From positions 54,105 to 118,104 of the forward strand of contig JAGYKR010000008.1 in the NCBI GenBank assembly GCA_018401375.1: DNA of 64,000 nucleotides, in the 5' to 3' direction. The notes under the pieces are model-generated. The model ran no database searches. It was not told where the DNA came from and was given only the letters and a program-made list of their open reading frames with translations. Below are positions 25,191-34,193 of the stretch, in pieces. Source of the stretch: Ilumatobacteraceae bacterium (lineage in GTDB: Bacteria; Actinomycetota; Acidimicrobiia; Acidimicrobiales; Ilumatobacteraceae). Both the position numbers and the translations under genes were made by a program. Every line of letters starts with the position of its first letter. The stretch's first letter is position 1.

Positions 25191-27716
25191 TCAAGTGAAC
25201 TCTGCGGCCGTTGCTTCCCACGAATCAAGCGCCACCATCTGTAGCAGTGGGGCACCCTCATCCATGGCCGCTGCGAGGTCCACCTCGGCGGTGATCCGCC
25301 ACTCCTGATCACCATCGGGATCGCTGAGTTGTTGGGTGATCACCCAACGGGTGGGTTCCTCTGTCAGCTGGAACCATTGGCCAGATCGGGCATCGGCGTC
25401 GATAGCGATTGAGCCGTACCGTTGCCAGTACGGGGTCATTGCTGCGATGAGAGCCTCCACTGTCCAGCCGCAGCGTTGGGCGAGGGTCTCGTGGTTCATT
25501 GCGGCGAGTAGCTCCACCCAACCGAACACCGCCGTGCGGACCGTGGTCTTCCACGAGGCGGGTGGACCGGCCGGTGTGATGGCCAAAGCCTCTGGGGCCT
25601 GATGGTCTCGGACCTCGCCGCCTGACAGCAGAGTCCACTCGTCGAGCAGGCTGGCATCGGTGGCTCGGATCAACGCTGTCAGCCAGTCGATCACATCTTC
25701 GAGTCCGGGGGTGAACGCCTCCTCGGGGAGGCCCCGGTCGAGCGCCCGCCACGCATCGGTGAGATAGCGCAGCATCAGACCTTCGGAACGTTCGAGGCGG
25801 TAGCGGCGCACGATGGTGGAAAAGGTGTCGCCCGACTCGATCATCTCCCGCAACACCGACTTGGGGGAGGGGGCCGTGAAGACCCAGGGGTGGTGCGCTT
25901 GGTAGGTCTCGAAGCAGGATCCGATCAGATCCGCCAACGGCATCGGCCAGGACACCTTCTCGATGCGCTCCACCCGCTCTTCGTAGGGCACGCCCTCGGC
26001 TTTCATCTGGGCGATCGCCGCGGCCCGAGCGGCATCGCGTTGGGCCATCAGAATCTGGCGCGGGTCCTCGATGGTGGACTCGATCACACTCACCACATCG
26101 AGCACGTACTGGGGATCATCGCGGTCCAAAGTGGCGACCACCTCAATCCCGAAGGCCGTGAGCGGGGAGGACAACCGCAGCATTTCGCGGTCCTCGGTCC
26201 CTTGGAGCACTGATCCGATCCGCACTGATACGCAACGGCCTTCAGCATCTCGGATCCGTTCGGCCACACCTGCAGCTTCAAGGCTGCGGTAGATCGCAAT
26301 CGCTCGGCGGCGGTGTTGGCGTTGACGCGGTGCGCTGTCGTGATTGGTGGCGAGGAGATGTTTGAGGTCGCGTGGGCCGTTGGGCCGCGCCAGCACGGTG
26401 GCCACCAGATCGGGAGTGACGCTAAAACGCGAGACGAGGGGCTCAGGGCTCGCTGCCACGAGACGGTCCATAGTCGCTTCGTCATAGTGGACGAAACGTT
26501 CGGGGGCTTTGGCGCGGACCGCTTTGCGGCGGGCCTTCGGGTCATCGCCGGCACGTGACAGAGCCTTCGCGTTCTCGATCACATGGTCGGGGGCTTGGAC
26601 CCAGATATGACCGTCAGGATCAAAGCCTGGCCGCCCGGCCCGCCCTGCTAACTGGTGGAACTCGCGAGCAGAGAACACCCGCACCTTGACCCCGTCATAT
26701 TTCGTGAGTGCGGTCATGACCACGGTGCGGATCGGGATGTTGACCCCCACCCCGAGGGTGTCGGTGCCACAGATCACCGGGAGCAGGCCATCGCCGGCGA
26801 GGCGTTCTACGAGGCGGCGGTAGCGGGGCAGCATCCCGGCGTGATGGATCCCCACCCCGTTGCGCAGCAAACGGGCGAGGGTGACCCCGAAGCCATGGGT
26901 TAACTTCACCCCCGCGAGGGCTGCTGCGATCGCTTCGCGTTGAGGGCGGGTGGTGAGGGGTAATGAGACCAGAGCCTGGCCGCGTTCGATCGCTGCAGCC
27001 TGGGTGGCGTGCACCACGTAGACCGGGCTGAGACCATCGCCCACGGCATCGGTAACCGAGTCCGCAACCGAGGTCATCCGCCATTGGTGATGGAGCGGTG
27101 TTGGCCGTGTCACCGAGGTGACGGTCACGACATTGCGACCGCTGCGCTCGGTGAGATCAGTGGTGATCGCCGTCATGTCCCCGAGGGTGGCCGATGCCAA
27201 GAGGAACTGACAGCTCGTCATCTCCAGCAGCGGGATCTGCCAGGCCCAGCCACGATCCGGTTCCCCGTAATAATGGAACTCGTCGAGACAGGCGAACCCG
27301 AACTTGCTGTCGGCTCCGGTAGCGAGAGCGGAGACTGCCAGCACCTCAGCGGTGCAGACAAGTACCGCAGCATCGGGATTGATCGTCGCATCCCCGGTGG
27401 CGAGCCCCACCTGATCGGCGCCGAGCAGATTCACGAGATCAAAGAACTTCTCCGCCACGAGCGCTTTGATCGGAGCCGTCCACACCGCCCGTTCCCCACG
27501 ATTAAGGGCCAGCAGGATGCCGGCCGTGGCCACCAAACTTTTGCCTGACCCGGTGGGGGTGGCGAGCACCACGTGATCTTCAGAGGCCAACGCGTAGGCA
27601 GCCTCGGTCTGATGTGGATACAAGTCGCGTTCGCTGCTAGCCGCCCAGGTCTCGAAGGCATCGAGGACCTCGATCGGATCTGACCCGGTCGGAGGGATCA
27701 GATCAGACAGTTGCAT
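25191..27716 (-). CDS. DEAD/DEAH-box RNA helicase with C-terminal DUF3516
   Basis: 841 residues. Walker A TPTGSGKS is at 53-60 and a DEFH box at 145-148 (CLDEFHYYGEPDRG). The second helicase lobe includes CGTDTLGVGVNIP and QLAGRAGRPGFDPDG, so it is Ski2-like. The C-terminal ~450 residues match the actinobacterial DUF3516 extension. RNA processing or decay is the probable role. It heads a minus-strand run with the monooxygenase and tatA. Confidence 0.88.
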   Translation of the reverse strand: MQLSDLIPPTGSDPIEVLDAFETWAASSERDLYPHQTEAAYALASEDHVVLATPTGSGKSLVATAGILLALNRGERAVWTAPIKALVAEKFFDLVNLLGADQVGLATGDATINPDAAVLVCTAEVLAVSALATGADSKFGFACLDEFHYYGEPDRGWAWQIPLLEMTSCQFLLASATLGDMTAITTDLTERSGRNVVTVTSVTRPTPLHHQWRMTSVADSVTDAVGDGLSPVYVVHATQAAAIERGQALVSLPLTTRPQREAIAAALAGVKLTHGFGVTLARLLRNGVGIHHAGMLPRYRRLVERLAGDGLLPVICGTDTLGVGVNIPIRTVVMTALTKYDGVKVRVFSAREFHQLAGRAGRPGFDPDGHIWVQAPDHVIENAKALSRAGDDPKARRKAVRAKAPERFVHYDEATMDRLVAASPEPLVSRFSVTPDLVATVLARPNGPRDLKHLLATNHDSAPRQRQHRRRAIAIYRSLEAAGVAERIRDAEGRCVSVRIGSVLQGTEDREMLRLSSPLTAFGIEVVATLDRDDPQYVLDVVSVIESTIEDPRQILMAQRDAARAAAIAQMKAEGVPYEERVERIEKVSWPMPLADLIGSCFETYQAHHPWVFTAPSPKSVLREMIESGDTFSTIVRRYRLERSEGLMLRYLTDAWRALDRGLPEEAFTPGLEDVIDWLTALIRATDASLLDEWTLLSGGEVRDHQAPEALAITPAGPPASWKTTVRTAVFGWVELLAAMNHETLAQRCGWTVEALIAAMTPYWQRYGSIAIDADARSGQWFQLTEEPTRWVITQQLSDPDGDQEWRITAEVDLAAAMDEGAPLLQMVALDSWEATAAEFT

Positions 27717-27739
27717 CGGGGAGCGATATCCGGTCGGTC

Positions 27740-29066
27740 ATGATCAATGCGCCAATCAGTGACACACGAGTGCCACCCCGCCGCCAAAGGAACATGGCGG
27801 CAAAGTCCGATGGGGGCGCGAGACCCTCACCGAGGATCGTAAACATCACTTAGATCCCGGTCAGCATGCCGACGGTCATCATTGTGCCGTTCATCCCGCG
27901 GGCCACGCTGAGATCACGGGAGTCAACGCTGCGGCCACAGCGGTGGAATAAGATGTGATGAAACGCCCATCGCCACACCCGATAAGGACCATACCGAGGA
28001 CCTACCAGTAGACCGAGATTGACGTTTTGGGCGGCAAACACCCATGAAATCATCGACAAGGTCATCAACAGGGATCCGGCCATCAGCATTCGACGTTCCC
28101 CGCCACTCGGAGGAGCCGTCCTATTCACGGGGAGAAGATGCTGAACGCCTGGGCCGGAATAACAACACGAGTGCAAACCGCTGCCACTGAGTAGCCGAAG
28201 AAACTCGTTCAAAAAGATCGGGGCAATCAAAAAAGCCACCCATGTAGGCGAACTGATTGAGCGGATGGTTGAGGAGCGGTCCGGTAGTTGCGGCGCCGGA
28301 AATAGGGCGAGGCGCATCGGTTCTTCCACGGTCAGTTCCACCTGATGAACACTGCGAGGCCGATCACACCAGGCCGAGCAGAGCGAAAGCCCACGGGTCG
28401 TAAGTGAAACTGCTGCGGCCACTGCGCTCGAGCCACAGCAGGAATGACAAGGTGGCAACCGCCAGGCTGGCAGCCCCTTCGATAATCGATCGGCACCGTT
28501 AGTGCGGGGCCCGCACACGGGAGCGGTTCGCTACCAAGGGACAAGCCGATCAATGGAAAAGCGGGAACAGCACGGCGAACACCGGATCGCCAGCCGAAGG
28601 CTTCGATCAGTGGGCCGCCAACGATGAGACCGAGCACTGGGGCGCCAGTCACCGTCATTTGGAACCAGCCCATTAAGCCTTCGAACGCTGCTCGAGCGGG
28701 TAAGCGGCCATGATCAAAGCGGTGCCGTTAGCATAGTGGCGGAGATCCCGAGACCACCTCAGCATCCGTGCCGCCACGAAGGTGACCGCCGTCGGGGCGA
28801 ACAAGCATAACAAGGTGCCGAGGCTGAGGATGCTGGCCCGGTGAGAAAGAGTCGGCGGTGGCCGTAGGTGTCGCCGAGACGACCCATAATTTGTGTGGTC
28901 GCCGCCATCACCATAACAGTCCAGCACCGCCCACTGAGAAAGGCTGCAGATGTGCGCAGGCCATCGCTAATGGGCAGTGAGGCCGAGGACGATGGTCATT
29001 GAGGAGGAGAACACCACTGCGGACAGGATGGTCATCAACAAACGGCGTGGATAGCGATCGATCCGC
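27740..29066 (-). pseudogene. MFS transporter remnant (DHA2-like), multiple frameshifts
   Basis: No intact gene lies here, but pieces of one 12-14-TM drug/proton antiporter can be read in order on the minus strand in changing frames. Near 28,860-28,900 there is TTQIMGRLGDTYGHRRLFLTG, the conserved loop 2-3 of MFS; near 28,750-28,820 LGTLLCLFAPTAVTFVAARM; near 28,600-28,710 ALIMAAYPLEQRSKA and then MGWFQMTVTGAPVLGLIVGG and PLIEAFGWR; further on, helices such as LMAGSLLMTLSMISWVFAAQN. The exact ends are uncertain. At least four or five frame changes are needed, so the gene is dead or the sequence is poor here. Confidence 0.75.
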
Positions 29067-29153
29067 TATCGGTACGTCCTCGATGCTGTCGATCGCCACG
29101 CCACCGCACCCTAGGTGCTGGCAGAGAACGATCTGTAGTTCAGAAACTGATGA

Positions 29154-30158
29154 TCACTGAGGCCCCCGAGAGCGAGGCCGCCAGGGATCAAAGCCCATGA
29201 AGCCAATCCAAGAAGCAGAGGCCGACCGCCGAGGTGGGCGAAGACGTCGGATCGAAACACCAGCCCCAAGTCCGAACAGACCGGCGGTCAAAGCGACGCG
29301 TTCTACAGATGCGATCAGATCCAACATGGACCCTGTGAGGAGACCACTGGCACGCAGTGCGATCATTCCGAGAAATCCGGCGACAAAAAGTGGAATCAAC
29401 GTAGGGGCCGGACCTGATTTTTGCGAACCAGATTCCTGTGGGTCTGATTTTCGAGATCTGACCCACAGGCCGATCCCCGCCACAATCGGGGCCAACATCA
29501 TCACCCGGGTGAGTTTGACCAATGTCGCAGTAGCTAGGGAGTCTTCGCTGAATGCTGCGGCGGTCGCCGTTACCTGACCGACATCATGAACCCCCGCACC
29601 GGCGAAGACTCCGAACTGTTCCACTGGCATCTGCAAGAAATGTCCGATCGCGGGCAGAACGAAGATTGATGCGGTTCCACAGAGCGTGATCAACCCAACG
29701 GCGTACGCAGTCTCGTCTTCACTAGTGCCGGCCACCGGGGCAACTGCTGCGACCGCTGACGCTCCGCAGATTGAGAATCCGCTCGCAGTGAGCAGACCAA
29801 GACCCGGTGAGAGCCCAAGTGCCCGTGCGAGAATCTGCACCCCAAAGAAAGAGATCGTGACCACTGCGATCATCACGATCGCTCCGGTCAGGCCGAGTTC
29901 ACGGATCTGATCCAGGCTGATCCGGGCTCCGAGCAACACGACTCCAAGTCGAAGTAAACGACGCGCCGCAAATCGGGTGGCGGGTTGCAGGGCGGTCACG
30001 ATCTGAGTGCCCGATCCGAACAGTGGTGCCAGATTCGCGATCCCGACACCGAGCAACAGGCCAGCAACTAGTGAGGACAGACCGATGGCTGTGCTGATCA
30101 GCAATGCGATCGCAACCGCTCCAGCAACACCGAGATACGAAACCGCTGGAAACTTCAC
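29154..30158 (-). CDS. YeiH-family putative anion exporter, C-terminus frameshifted
   Basis: 334 residues of the YeiH/UPF0324 family, about ten membrane segments. Conserved parts are LLRLGVVLLGARISLDQI, GFSICGASAVAAVAPVAG and GVHDVGQVTATAAAFSEDSL. A role in sulfite/sulfate export has been proposed for the family. After GLGAGVSIRRLR the reading becomes Arg/Pro-rich, but shifting frame near 29233-29241 restores HLGGRPLLLGLASW and further hydrophobic sequence, so a 1-base indel has replaced the last membrane segment. It ends 4 bp into the DUF885 stop region upstream and shares the damage seen in both neighbours. Confidence 0.8.
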   Translation of the reverse strand: MKFPAVSYLGVAGAVAIALLISTAIGLSSLVAGLLLGVGIANLAPLFGSGTQIVTALQPATRFAARRLLRLGVVLLGARISLDQIRELGLTGAIVMIAVVTISFFGVQILARALGLSPGLGLLTASGFSICGASAVAAVAPVAGTSEDETAYAVGLITLCGTASIFVLPAIGHFLQMPVEQFGVFAGAGVHDVGQVTATAAAFSEDSLATATLVKLTRVMMLAPIVAGIGLWVRSRKSDPQESGSQKSGPAPTLIPLFVAGFLGMIALRASGLLTGSMLDLIASVERVALTAGLFGLGAGVSIRRLRPPRRSASASWIGFMGFDPWRPRSRGPQ

Positions 30159-31835
30159 GGGGAGGTGGTGACGGCCTGCACCACTTCGGTCCGTAAGAGA
30201 TCGAGTCCGATCGGACCGAGGTTCAATGCCGCCGTGTGGAAGGTTTTCAGATCAAACGCTGGACCCAGAGCACCACGAGCTTCATCGCGAGCCGCTAACC
30301 ATTGCCGTTCACCGAGTTTGTAGCTCGGTGCTTGGCCTGCCCATCCGAAGTAGCGGGTGATCTCTGAGGTCATCTCGGCTTCTGATTCACCGGTGAGATA
30401 GCGCGCCATCTCAAAGGCATTCTCAAAGGTCCATTCGGCTCCAGGATGTAACGGGGCGTCATCGGGAATCGGCAGGCCGCAGTGGATTCCGATGTCAATC
30501 ACAACGCGCACCGCTCGCAGTTGAGCAGCAGCCAAATACCCGAGCACGGCTTCTGGGCGTTCCAGCAGACCGAGTTCGGCGCATAGCCGTTCGGCGTAGA
30601 GAGCCCAGCCCTCACCGTGACCAGAGATCCAGCCCAACACTTTTTGGAAGCGACTCACCGGGGCGCCACCGAGCACCACTTGGGCGATCTGTAGATGGTG
30701 GCCGGGCACCGCTTCGTGGTTAGCGGTGGTGACCTGGTTCCACAGCGGGTACCGCCCATCGCCGAGATTTGGTTGCCAGTAAATGCCACCCCGGCTGCCG
30801 TCCTCGCTCGGGCCGGTGTAGTGCGCTGCGGTAGAGCCTCCACCGGGTGCAGCCCGGACCTCGCAGCGACGCAGGGCGGGGGGAAGATCAAACTGATCTC
30901 GGCCAAAGGTGGAGATCATCGCATCCACATGGCCTTGGGCCCAGTCCACAAACGCGTCGAGCCCATGGACAGCAAAGTCGCTGTCTCGTTCCACATGCTC
31001 GAGTACTTCAGCGAGGCTGGCCCCAGGAAGAATCTGCTGGCCGACCTCGGTCATTTCGGCTCGGATCCGATGGATCTCTGACCATCCCCACGCGTAGGAA
31101 TCCTCGGGCTCTGGATCGGCCCCGAGGAACTGGCGTTGAGCGAGCCGATATCGATCCCGACCTACGCCGTCGCTGAGACGAGCGGAGGGTGCATAGGTGG
31201 ATTCCAGCCAGTCTCCGAATCCGAGGTATGCCGCTCGGGCGGATGCCGCCGCACGTCCAAGATGTTCACCGAGGCTTGGATCATTGGTAAAGGGAGCCAC
31301 GAGATCGGGGAGGAACCCACTGCGCTGCCGGGTCTGTTCGATGCAAGCGGTGACATTTGGATTGCAGCGGTGTCGCCGGCGCACGCAGGCCCTCGGCCAA
31401 ACAGTCGCGGATCCCGTCCACCACCCAGTCGGGAAGAGCTTGCAAACGCTCCAAAAGGGCGGTCCGCCCTCCCAGCGGTGGAGGTGTCGGCTTTGAGCTG
31501 AACACCTCAAGGATTCCCTGCAGAGAGGTGAGGCAATGTTATTGAGGTCACCGACGCCAGTGCCCGGAGGCGTGCAGATCTCGTTCCACCTGCAGACGTT
31601 CGCCCGATACTAAGCGGGCCACCCGATCCTCGGGATTGCCCGAGTCGGGTGGTGCGGCGGAATCCGCTCAGCGTTTGTTGATTCCGGTCGGTCCAGTTCG
31701 TCATGCCAGTTGGGGAGCAAGGTGGAAGCGATCCTCACTATCCATCGATGCCGGCGAAGGTCGCACCGAAGTGGATCATGGGCGGCATAGAAGCTCCACA
31801 TGGCGATCGGCTAACTCAAAGATCTCAGAACTCAT
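30155..31835 (-). pseudogene. DUF885 metallopeptidase-like gene with disrupted 5' end
   Basis: From about 31,300 down to 30,155 one frame encodes a normal DUF885 protein: AAPGGGSTAAHYTGPSEDGS, the HEAVPGHH zinc-type motif, GWISGHGEGWALYAERLC and YLTGESEAEMTSEITRYF. The 5' part is scattered: MSSEIFELADRHVEL starts at 31,835, then YAAHDPLR and ATFAGIDG, LVSGERLQVERDLHASGHW, DLNNIAS and SSKPTPP...ERLQALPDWVVDGIRDCLAEGLRA appear in order in different frames with stops between. These fit the usual N-terminus of the family. No single start gives the full protein, although the catalytic part alone is an open frame. Confidence 0.75.
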
Positions 31836-31873
31836 GGCGGGCTCCAGTGCCTAGCTTGGTGATTACTCGTTGA

Positions 31874-32620
31874 TCAACTCAGAGCCACGATCGCTTCATG
31901 TTCCAATGTCGCAACCAACATCTGGTCAGTTGATCCGTGGTGAGCGCTGTCAGCGATGCGGATCTCGACATCCAGAATGGCGCGTTCACCGTGAGCCTCA
32001 AATCGCCGAACTACTCGGGACCGCACCTGCGCCACGGAACCAACCGGTGCCAGATTGTGATGGCGCACGATGCTGCGTGTGTGGATCCAACTGCCTCGAG
32101 CTACCTGGGTGTGAACCACCTGATTGGCGATCGCCGTCCATACCGCCGGATGAACGATCTCATGATCTCGATACAGCGAGAACGGATCTCCCGCTCGCTC
32201 GGCATAATCCGATCCCCATTCCCCGTCGAGGGTGATCTCGATATCGCTGAGCACCTCGCCAGGGCGCAGATCAGGTGCAGCCTCAGCGCGGGCAACGGCA
32301 GTGAAAATGGCCCGCGGTTGTTCGGGCTCACTGGTGATCGCATGGATCTCCACATCACCGGAATCACGTAGTTGAGGTGTGCAGGCGAGCAGGTCACCAT
32401 CAAATACGGGTCTGCGGAACCGCACCTCGCCACCACCAGAGCGCACCCAGTCCAATCCCCAAGCGGCGGCGACGGGATGCGTGAGATAGGCGTAGGTGGT
32501 CACTCCGGCGACGAGAGCGCGCGGGAAGCCGGCCGCTTGCGCTCCCGCATCGGTGTGGATGGGGTTCCGAGCGTGCTCGGGAAGGTTCTGTGCGGTGACT
32601 GTCCAACGCTCGGGGTTCAT
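31874..32620 (-). CDS. Double hot-dog protein (MaoC/acyl-CoA thioesterase-like)
   Basis: 248 residues. The N-terminal ARNPIHTDAGAQAAGFPRALVAG carries the hydratase-like pattern of MaoC-type hot-dog proteins, in which Asp and His act in hydration of enoyl-CoA. GGGEVRFRRPVFDGDLL is the second conserved block. The C-terminal half looks like a second hot-dog unit (HNLAPVGSVAQVRSRVVRRFE). Whether it is a dehydratase or a thioesterase is unclear. Its ATG overlaps the stop of the serine hydrolase gene by 4 bp, so they are co-translated. Confidence 0.65.
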   Translation of the reverse strand: MNPERWTVTAQNLPEHARNPIHTDAGAQAAGFPRALVAGVTTYAYLTHPVAAAWGLDWVRSGGGEVRFRRPVFDGDLLACTPQLRDSGDVEIHAITSEPEQPRAIFTAVARAEAAPDLRPGEVLSDIEITLDGEWGSDYAERAGDPFSLYRDHEIVHPAVWTAIANQVVHTQVARGSWIHTRSIVRHHNLAPVGSVAQVRSRVVRRFEAHGERAILDVEIRIADSAHHGSTDQMLVATLEHEAIVALS

Positions 32621-33807
32621 GCAGTTTCCTCCAGGCTTCGATACACCGCTGCGAGGGCGCTGACGGCCCGAGTGTCGTCCACGGTGTTATTGGGCGTTGT
32701 GTTGTCTTCCATCCGGTTCACTACATACCCGAAACTCATCCGCGCGTCGCAGTCGATCAGTCCCAGCGATCCGCCCCGACCGAACCAATAACAACTGCGC
32801 GGGTGAGGGCTGAGTGGCATCTCCGGGCTGATCAGGCCGAACCCGAGTCCGTGGCGGATCACTCGACCAAGCACGAGATCCATCCCGTAGGTCTGCTCGG
32901 TGAAGATGGCCTCGCAGGCGGCTTCAGACAAAATCCTCACCCCATCCACAGTGCCCCCATTGGCCACCATCGCATGGATTCGGGCGATCGATCGAGCATT
33001 GCCGTGGCCGTTGGAGGATGGCACCTCGGCCCGTCGCCATTCGTGGGTGTTGGCGATCAGCGCAGATCGGCGTGGGTAGGCGGCGGAGCGAGCGGCGATC
33101 GTGTCCATTGCGCCCTCGGGGATGTCGATCTCACCGGCATCAGCCACCACATAGGCGATGCGTTCATCAAATTCGGGTCCGATGCCAATGTGAAAGTCGG
33201 CCTTGAGTGGGCCGGCGATTTCGCGGGTGAAGAACTCACCCACAGTGGTCCCGGTGATCCGGCGAATCACCTCACCGAGCAAATAGCCCTGGGTCAAAAT
33301 GTGGTAGCCGGACCTCGTGCCTGGTTCCCACCACGGGGCCTGCGCAGCCAACAGCGAGGTCATCTTGTCCCAGTCCCACATATCTGCTGCCACCACCGGG
33401 TGCTCAAATCCACTGAGGCCAGCGGCGTGGCTGAGCACGTGGGCGGTGGTCACCGACTCTTTGCTGGTGGCAGCAAACTCGGGCCAATAGGTGGCGATCG
33501 GGGCATCGAGATCAAGGAGTCCGCGGTCGGCGAGAAGGTGACAACACAATGCCACCATGGACTTGGTGATCGACCAGGTGGTGATCACCGTGTCGCTCTG
33601 CCATGGGGCTAATGGTTGTGCAGTAGACGCTGTCGCATCGGTAGTCATCGATCCGGCCCACAGGTCCACCACCAACTCGCCGGCCACGGTGACGGCAACT
33701 GCGGATCCGATTTCGGTGCCAGAGCGGTGATTGAGTTCAAACGCGGCGCGTACGAACTCGTATTCGGGTGCGCAGAAACCGTTGATCTCGATCATTGAAG
33801 TGTTCAT
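32617..33807 (-). CDS. Beta-lactamase-family serine hydrolase/esterase
   Basis: 396 residues from the ATG at 33807. The SXXK motif SITK is at residues 79-82 (TTWSITKSMVALCCHLLADRG), followed by HVLSHAAGLSGFEHP and a Tyr-containing motif GYHILTQGYLLGEVIRRITG, as in class C beta-lactamase-like esterases (EstB type). No signal peptide is seen, so an intracellular esterase is more likely than a secreted lactamase. An in-frame extension to 33972 lacks family similarity. Divergent from the DUF4031 gene. Confidence 0.88.
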   Translation of the reverse strand: MNTSMIEINGFCAPEYEFVRAAFELNHRSGTEIGSAVAVTVAGELVVDLWAGSMTTDATASTAQPLAPWQSDTVITTWSITKSMVALCCHLLADRGLLDLDAPIATYWPEFAATSKESVTTAHVLSHAAGLSGFEHPVVAADMWDWDKMTSLLAAQAPWWEPGTRSGYHILTQGYLLGEVIRRITGTTVGEFFTREIAGPLKADFHIGIGPEFDERIAYVVADAGEIDIPEGAMDTIAARSAAYPRRSALIANTHEWRRAEVPSSNGHGNARSIARIHAMVANGGTVDGVRILSEAACEAIFTEQTYGMDLVLGRVIRHGLGFGLISPEMPLSPHPRSCYWFGRGGSLGLIDCDARMSFGYVVNRMEDNTTPNNTVDDTRAVSALAAVYRSLEETA

Positions 33808-33904
33808 TGGTGGGCCCCTGTCATCTGATGCACAGTACCCAGACAGACATACTCGGATCGGTACGATCGGACATTGTGGCGGAGCGGGCACGGTTCTGAT
33901 CGAG

Positions 33905-34171
33905 ATGGTTCTGATCGATGAGCCACGCTGGTGGCATCGAGGCCGGCGCTGGTCGCACATGATCTCGGACACCGATTTTGACGAACTGCACGCATTTGCC
34001 GAACAGGCGGGAATCCCCCGACGAGGCTTCCACCGGGATCATTACGACATCCCTGAGGAGATGTTCGCCGAAATGTTGGCCCTCGGTGCCGAGGTAGCGC
34101 CGAGTACCACCCTGGTGCGAGCCCTGCGCTCGGCGGGTCTGCGTCGCACCCGCGACACCGAGATTGAGTGA
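33905..34171 (+). CDS. DUF4031 domain protein
   Basis: 88 residues. MVLIDEPRWWHRGRRWSHMISD, then ELHAFAEQAGIPRRGFHRDHYDIP, is the DUF4031 pattern; the function is unknown. The ATG at 33905 is chosen because the family starts at MVLID. The gene begins 97 bp from the divergent serine hydrolase and ends 22 bp before the amidohydrolase, which may share its transcript. Confidence 0.85.
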   Translation: MVLIDEPRWWHRGRRWSHMISDTDFDELHAFAEQAGIPRRGFHRDHYDIPEEMFAEMLALGAEVAPSTTLVRALRSAGLRRTRDTEIE

Positions 34172-34193
34172 CCGGGCTGTCACAATCTCCGTT

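Noticed and set aside
30655..31545. Plus-strand open frames across the DUF885 region
   Set aside because: They show no family features and lie opposite the conserved catalytic part of the DUF885 gene.
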